From an uncultured Eubacteriales bacterium (GTDB lineage Bacteria > Bacillota > Clostridia > Christensenellales > Aristaeellaceae), in NCBI GenBank assembly GCA_900553905.1, contig USFL01000104.1:1-5980 (forward strand): DNA of 5,980 nucleotides, given 5' to 3'. Shown here one piece after another: positions 5,270 through 5,980 of this stretch. The translations under genes were made by a program, and so were the position numbers. The notes under the pieces were generated by a model that made no database searches, was not told the DNA's origin, and was given only the letters and a program-made list of their open reading frames with translations. Positions within the stretch are counted from its first letter, which is position 1, and every line of letters starts with the position of its first letter.

Positions 5270-5404
5270 ACAAACCAACAGAAGAAATTCCCTGGCGAAA
5301 GAAAAGAATCAAACAGGATTCTGTGCGGCGATGCCAAGACGGCTCGCCGCGCAGCTGCGGATTCGGTCCGAACTTTGGATAAAGAACCGCCGGGCCTGTC
5401 GCGC
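5270..5404. other. Intergenic stretch with a 10-bp imperfect hairpin (5325-5350)
   Basis: No gene is supported in this gap between the fusion gene and the converging sigma factor 3' end. GCGGCGA (5325-5331) and TCGCCGC (5344-5350) pair, with GCC/GGC continuing the stem inside and one bulged T. Neither strand has an immediate T run, so it is at best a weak terminator for one of the two converging genes. Confidence 0.4.
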
Positions 5405-5479
5405 TCAGTCGGTTTGCATGATTTCCTCGCGCAACAGCTCGATGGCGTGCTTTTCTACGCGCGATACATAGGAGCGCGG
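5405..5479 (-). pseudogene. 3' end of a sporulation-type sigma-70 factor (SigK/SigE-like), interrupted
   Basis: On the minus strand 24 codons followed by TGA (5407-5405) read [20 protein letters not shown] and then MQTD. RSYVSR-(I/V)-EK is the recognition helix of region 4.2 in SigK/SigE-class sporulation sigma factors (usually ISRSYVSRIEK), and the final residues match the expected C-terminal helix. Everything upstream of that helix is missing: a TAG stop (5482-5480) lies one codon before the match, and the sequence to the right is unrelated. The rest of the gene is either at the far end of an inserted element or lost. Which sigma factor it is cannot be settled from 24 residues. Confidence 0.78.
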
Positions 5480-5493
5480 CTATTGTAAACGAT

Positions 5494-5532
5494 GCCGGAA
5501 CGTCAGAATTGCTTGACGGTCCCGGCTTTTTT
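5494..5532 (+). terminator. Strong intrinsic terminator just inside the element junction
   Basis: GCCGG (5494-5498) pairs with CCGGC (5522-5526), and CGTCA (5501-5505) with TGACG (5514-5518) across a small internal bulge, followed by six Ts (5527-5532). About 15 bp inside the predicted junction, it would shield the element from host transcription reading in from the fusion gene, or end transcripts crossing the joined ends of a circular form. Confidence 0.85.
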
Positions 5533-5559
5533 GATGGACAAGCACTGCCGGCTTACAAT
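5531..5559 (+). promoter_or_regulatory. parA: SigA-type promoter of the parA gene
   Basis: TTGATG (5531-5536), a 17-base spacer, then TACAAT (5554-5559). The predicted start is near 5566. The -35 box shares its first two bases with the T run of the preceding terminator, so transcription restarts directly after it. Confidence 0.7.
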
Positions 5560-5602
5560 CGGCGGCCATTCAAGAAGTTTCCATCAGGCGGCAGAAGCTT
5601 GT
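5538..5602. repeat. Imperfect inverted repeat across the parA promoter and leader
   Basis: ACAAGC-a-CTGCCG (5538-5550) and CGGCAG-aa-GCTTGT (5589-5602) match over 12 bp with a small asymmetric bulge. GCCG at 5547-5550 can alternatively pair with CGGC at 5560-5563. The left arm lies in the promoter spacer and the right arm in the leader. It could be an operator pair, a partition or recombinase site, or chance; nothing here decides. Confidence 0.45.
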
Positions 5603-5658
5603 TTTGGGAAAGACGGACCATGAACACTCAAATGCTGAAAAACGGAAGTGAAACACGA

Positions 5659-5980
5659 ATGAGCCATATCATCGCCATCGCCAACCAGAAAGGCGGAGTG
5701 GGTAAAACCACGACTGCGGCCAACCTGGGCATCGGGCTTGCCAGAGAGGGAAGGAACGTGTTGCTGGTGGACTGCGATCCGCAGGGGTCGCTGACGGTCA
5801 GCCTCGGTTACTCACAGCCGGACGAGCTGGACATGACCCTGACGGACCTGCTTGCCGGCGTTCTCATGGACAAGCCGACCGCCCCCGGACAGGGGGTTCT
5901 CCATCACGAGGAAGGCGTTGACCTTATTCCCGCCAATATCTCGCTGTCCGGCATGGAGACATCGCTGGTCAACGCCATGA
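5659..5980 (+). CDS. parA: ParA-family partition ATPase (3' end outside window)
   Basis: 107 codons are visible before the right edge. The N-terminus holds the deviant Walker A motif of ParA/MinD ATPases, KGGVGKTTT (residues 11-19, with signature Lys11 and Lys16), and the Walker A' motif VDCDPQG (Asp38, Asp40). The family binds DNA as an ATP dimer and, with a ParB partner, segregates plasmids or stabilises integrative elements. The start chosen is the ATG at 5659 with GGAAG about ten bases upstream. In-frame ATGs at 5620 and 5632 would add 13 or 9 residues and cannot be excluded, as neither upstream site is strong. The gene has its own promoter behind a terminator. A ParB-type gene is expected downstream. 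Confidence 0.92.
   Translation, partial: MSHIIAIANQKGGVGKTTTAANLGIGLAREGRNVLLVDCDPQGSLTVSLGYSQPDELDMTLTDLLAGVLMDKPTAPGQGVLHHEEGVDLIPANISLSGMETSLVNAM

Larger units (their letters stand above)
5477..5980 (+). mobile_element. Left end of a putative integrative/conjugative element
   Basis: From about 5477-5480 the sequence stops matching the sigma factor gene. It continues with a terminator, a promoter and a ParA gene whose sequence style ([12 protein letters not shown], later [16 protein letters not shown]) resembles ParA proteins encoded at the left end of Tn1549-like and related Firmicutes conjugative elements. No integrase, relaxase or direct repeat is visible because the window ends, so the element type and exact attachment core are unproven. 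Confidence 0.6.

Noticed and set aside
3989..5278. 429-codon minus-strand open frame opposite the thioredoxin fusion
   Set aside because: The plus strand encodes every catalytic and cofactor motif of thioredoxin and thioredoxin reductase; the reverse reading is a compositional shadow.
5331..5471. Small plus-strand gene starting with the ATG at 5331
   Set aside because: No ribosome binding site, arginine-rich shadow composition, and it runs antisense to the recognisable sigma factor end.
1..5980. CRISPR array, tRNA, rRNA or insertion sequence
   Set aside because: No regularly spaced repeats, no cloverleaf or rRNA-like segment and no transposase sequence were seen on either strand.

Overview
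The window looks like a chromosomal segment of a fairly GC-rich, anaerobic, probably gut-associated member of the Clostridia. The signs are strong AGGAGG-type ribosome binding sites, GTG starts, SigA-type promoters, PadR and Crp/Fnr regulators of Firmicutes type, ferredoxin-based redox genes, the 3' end of a sporulation-type sigma factor, and a ParA of the kind found at the left end of Firmicutes conjugative elements. Genus cannot be read from this sequence.

Region 1 (1-1845, minus strand): a two-gene operon of a PadR-family repressor and a tandem flavodoxin-fold oxidoreductase, which runs off the left edge. The two genes share a 4-base overlap. A near-consensus promoter abuts a 19-bp palindrome over the predicted transcription start, as expected for autorepression.

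Region 2 (1869-5269): a redox module. A Crp/Fnr-family regulator (plus strand, own promoter) is convergent with a minus-strand operon of three tightly overlapping genes: a two-cluster ferredoxin, a four-helix membrane 4Fe-4S protein of NapH/Fer4_5 type, and a rhodanese-domain lipoprotein. Divergent from that operon is a single polypeptide fusing an N-terminal thioredoxin (CPHC active site) to a thioredoxin reductase. The 183 bp between the two start codons form one mirror-symmetric control region centred on base 3924. It has two inverted near-identical TGTGA-N5-TCACG sites, each centred 41 bp upstream of a predicted start, two -10 boxes and no consensus -35. The adjacent Crp/Fnr protein has the Arg-Glu-x3-Arg recognition-helix pattern that reads TGTGA half-sites, so it probably activates both arms. 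I infer a coordinated sulfur/thiol redox system: NADPH to fused thioredoxin in the cytoplasm, ferredoxin and membrane Fe-S protein at the membrane, and a sulfurtransferase outside it. No substrate can be read from sequence.

Region 3 (5270-5980): after the fusion gene, the last 24 codons of a SigK/SigE-like sigma factor lie on the minus strand and stop abruptly at about 5480. To the right come a strong plus-strand terminator, a promoter and a ParA gene that runs off the right edge. This reads as the left junction of an integrative (probably conjugative) element inserted in the 3' end of a sigma factor gene.
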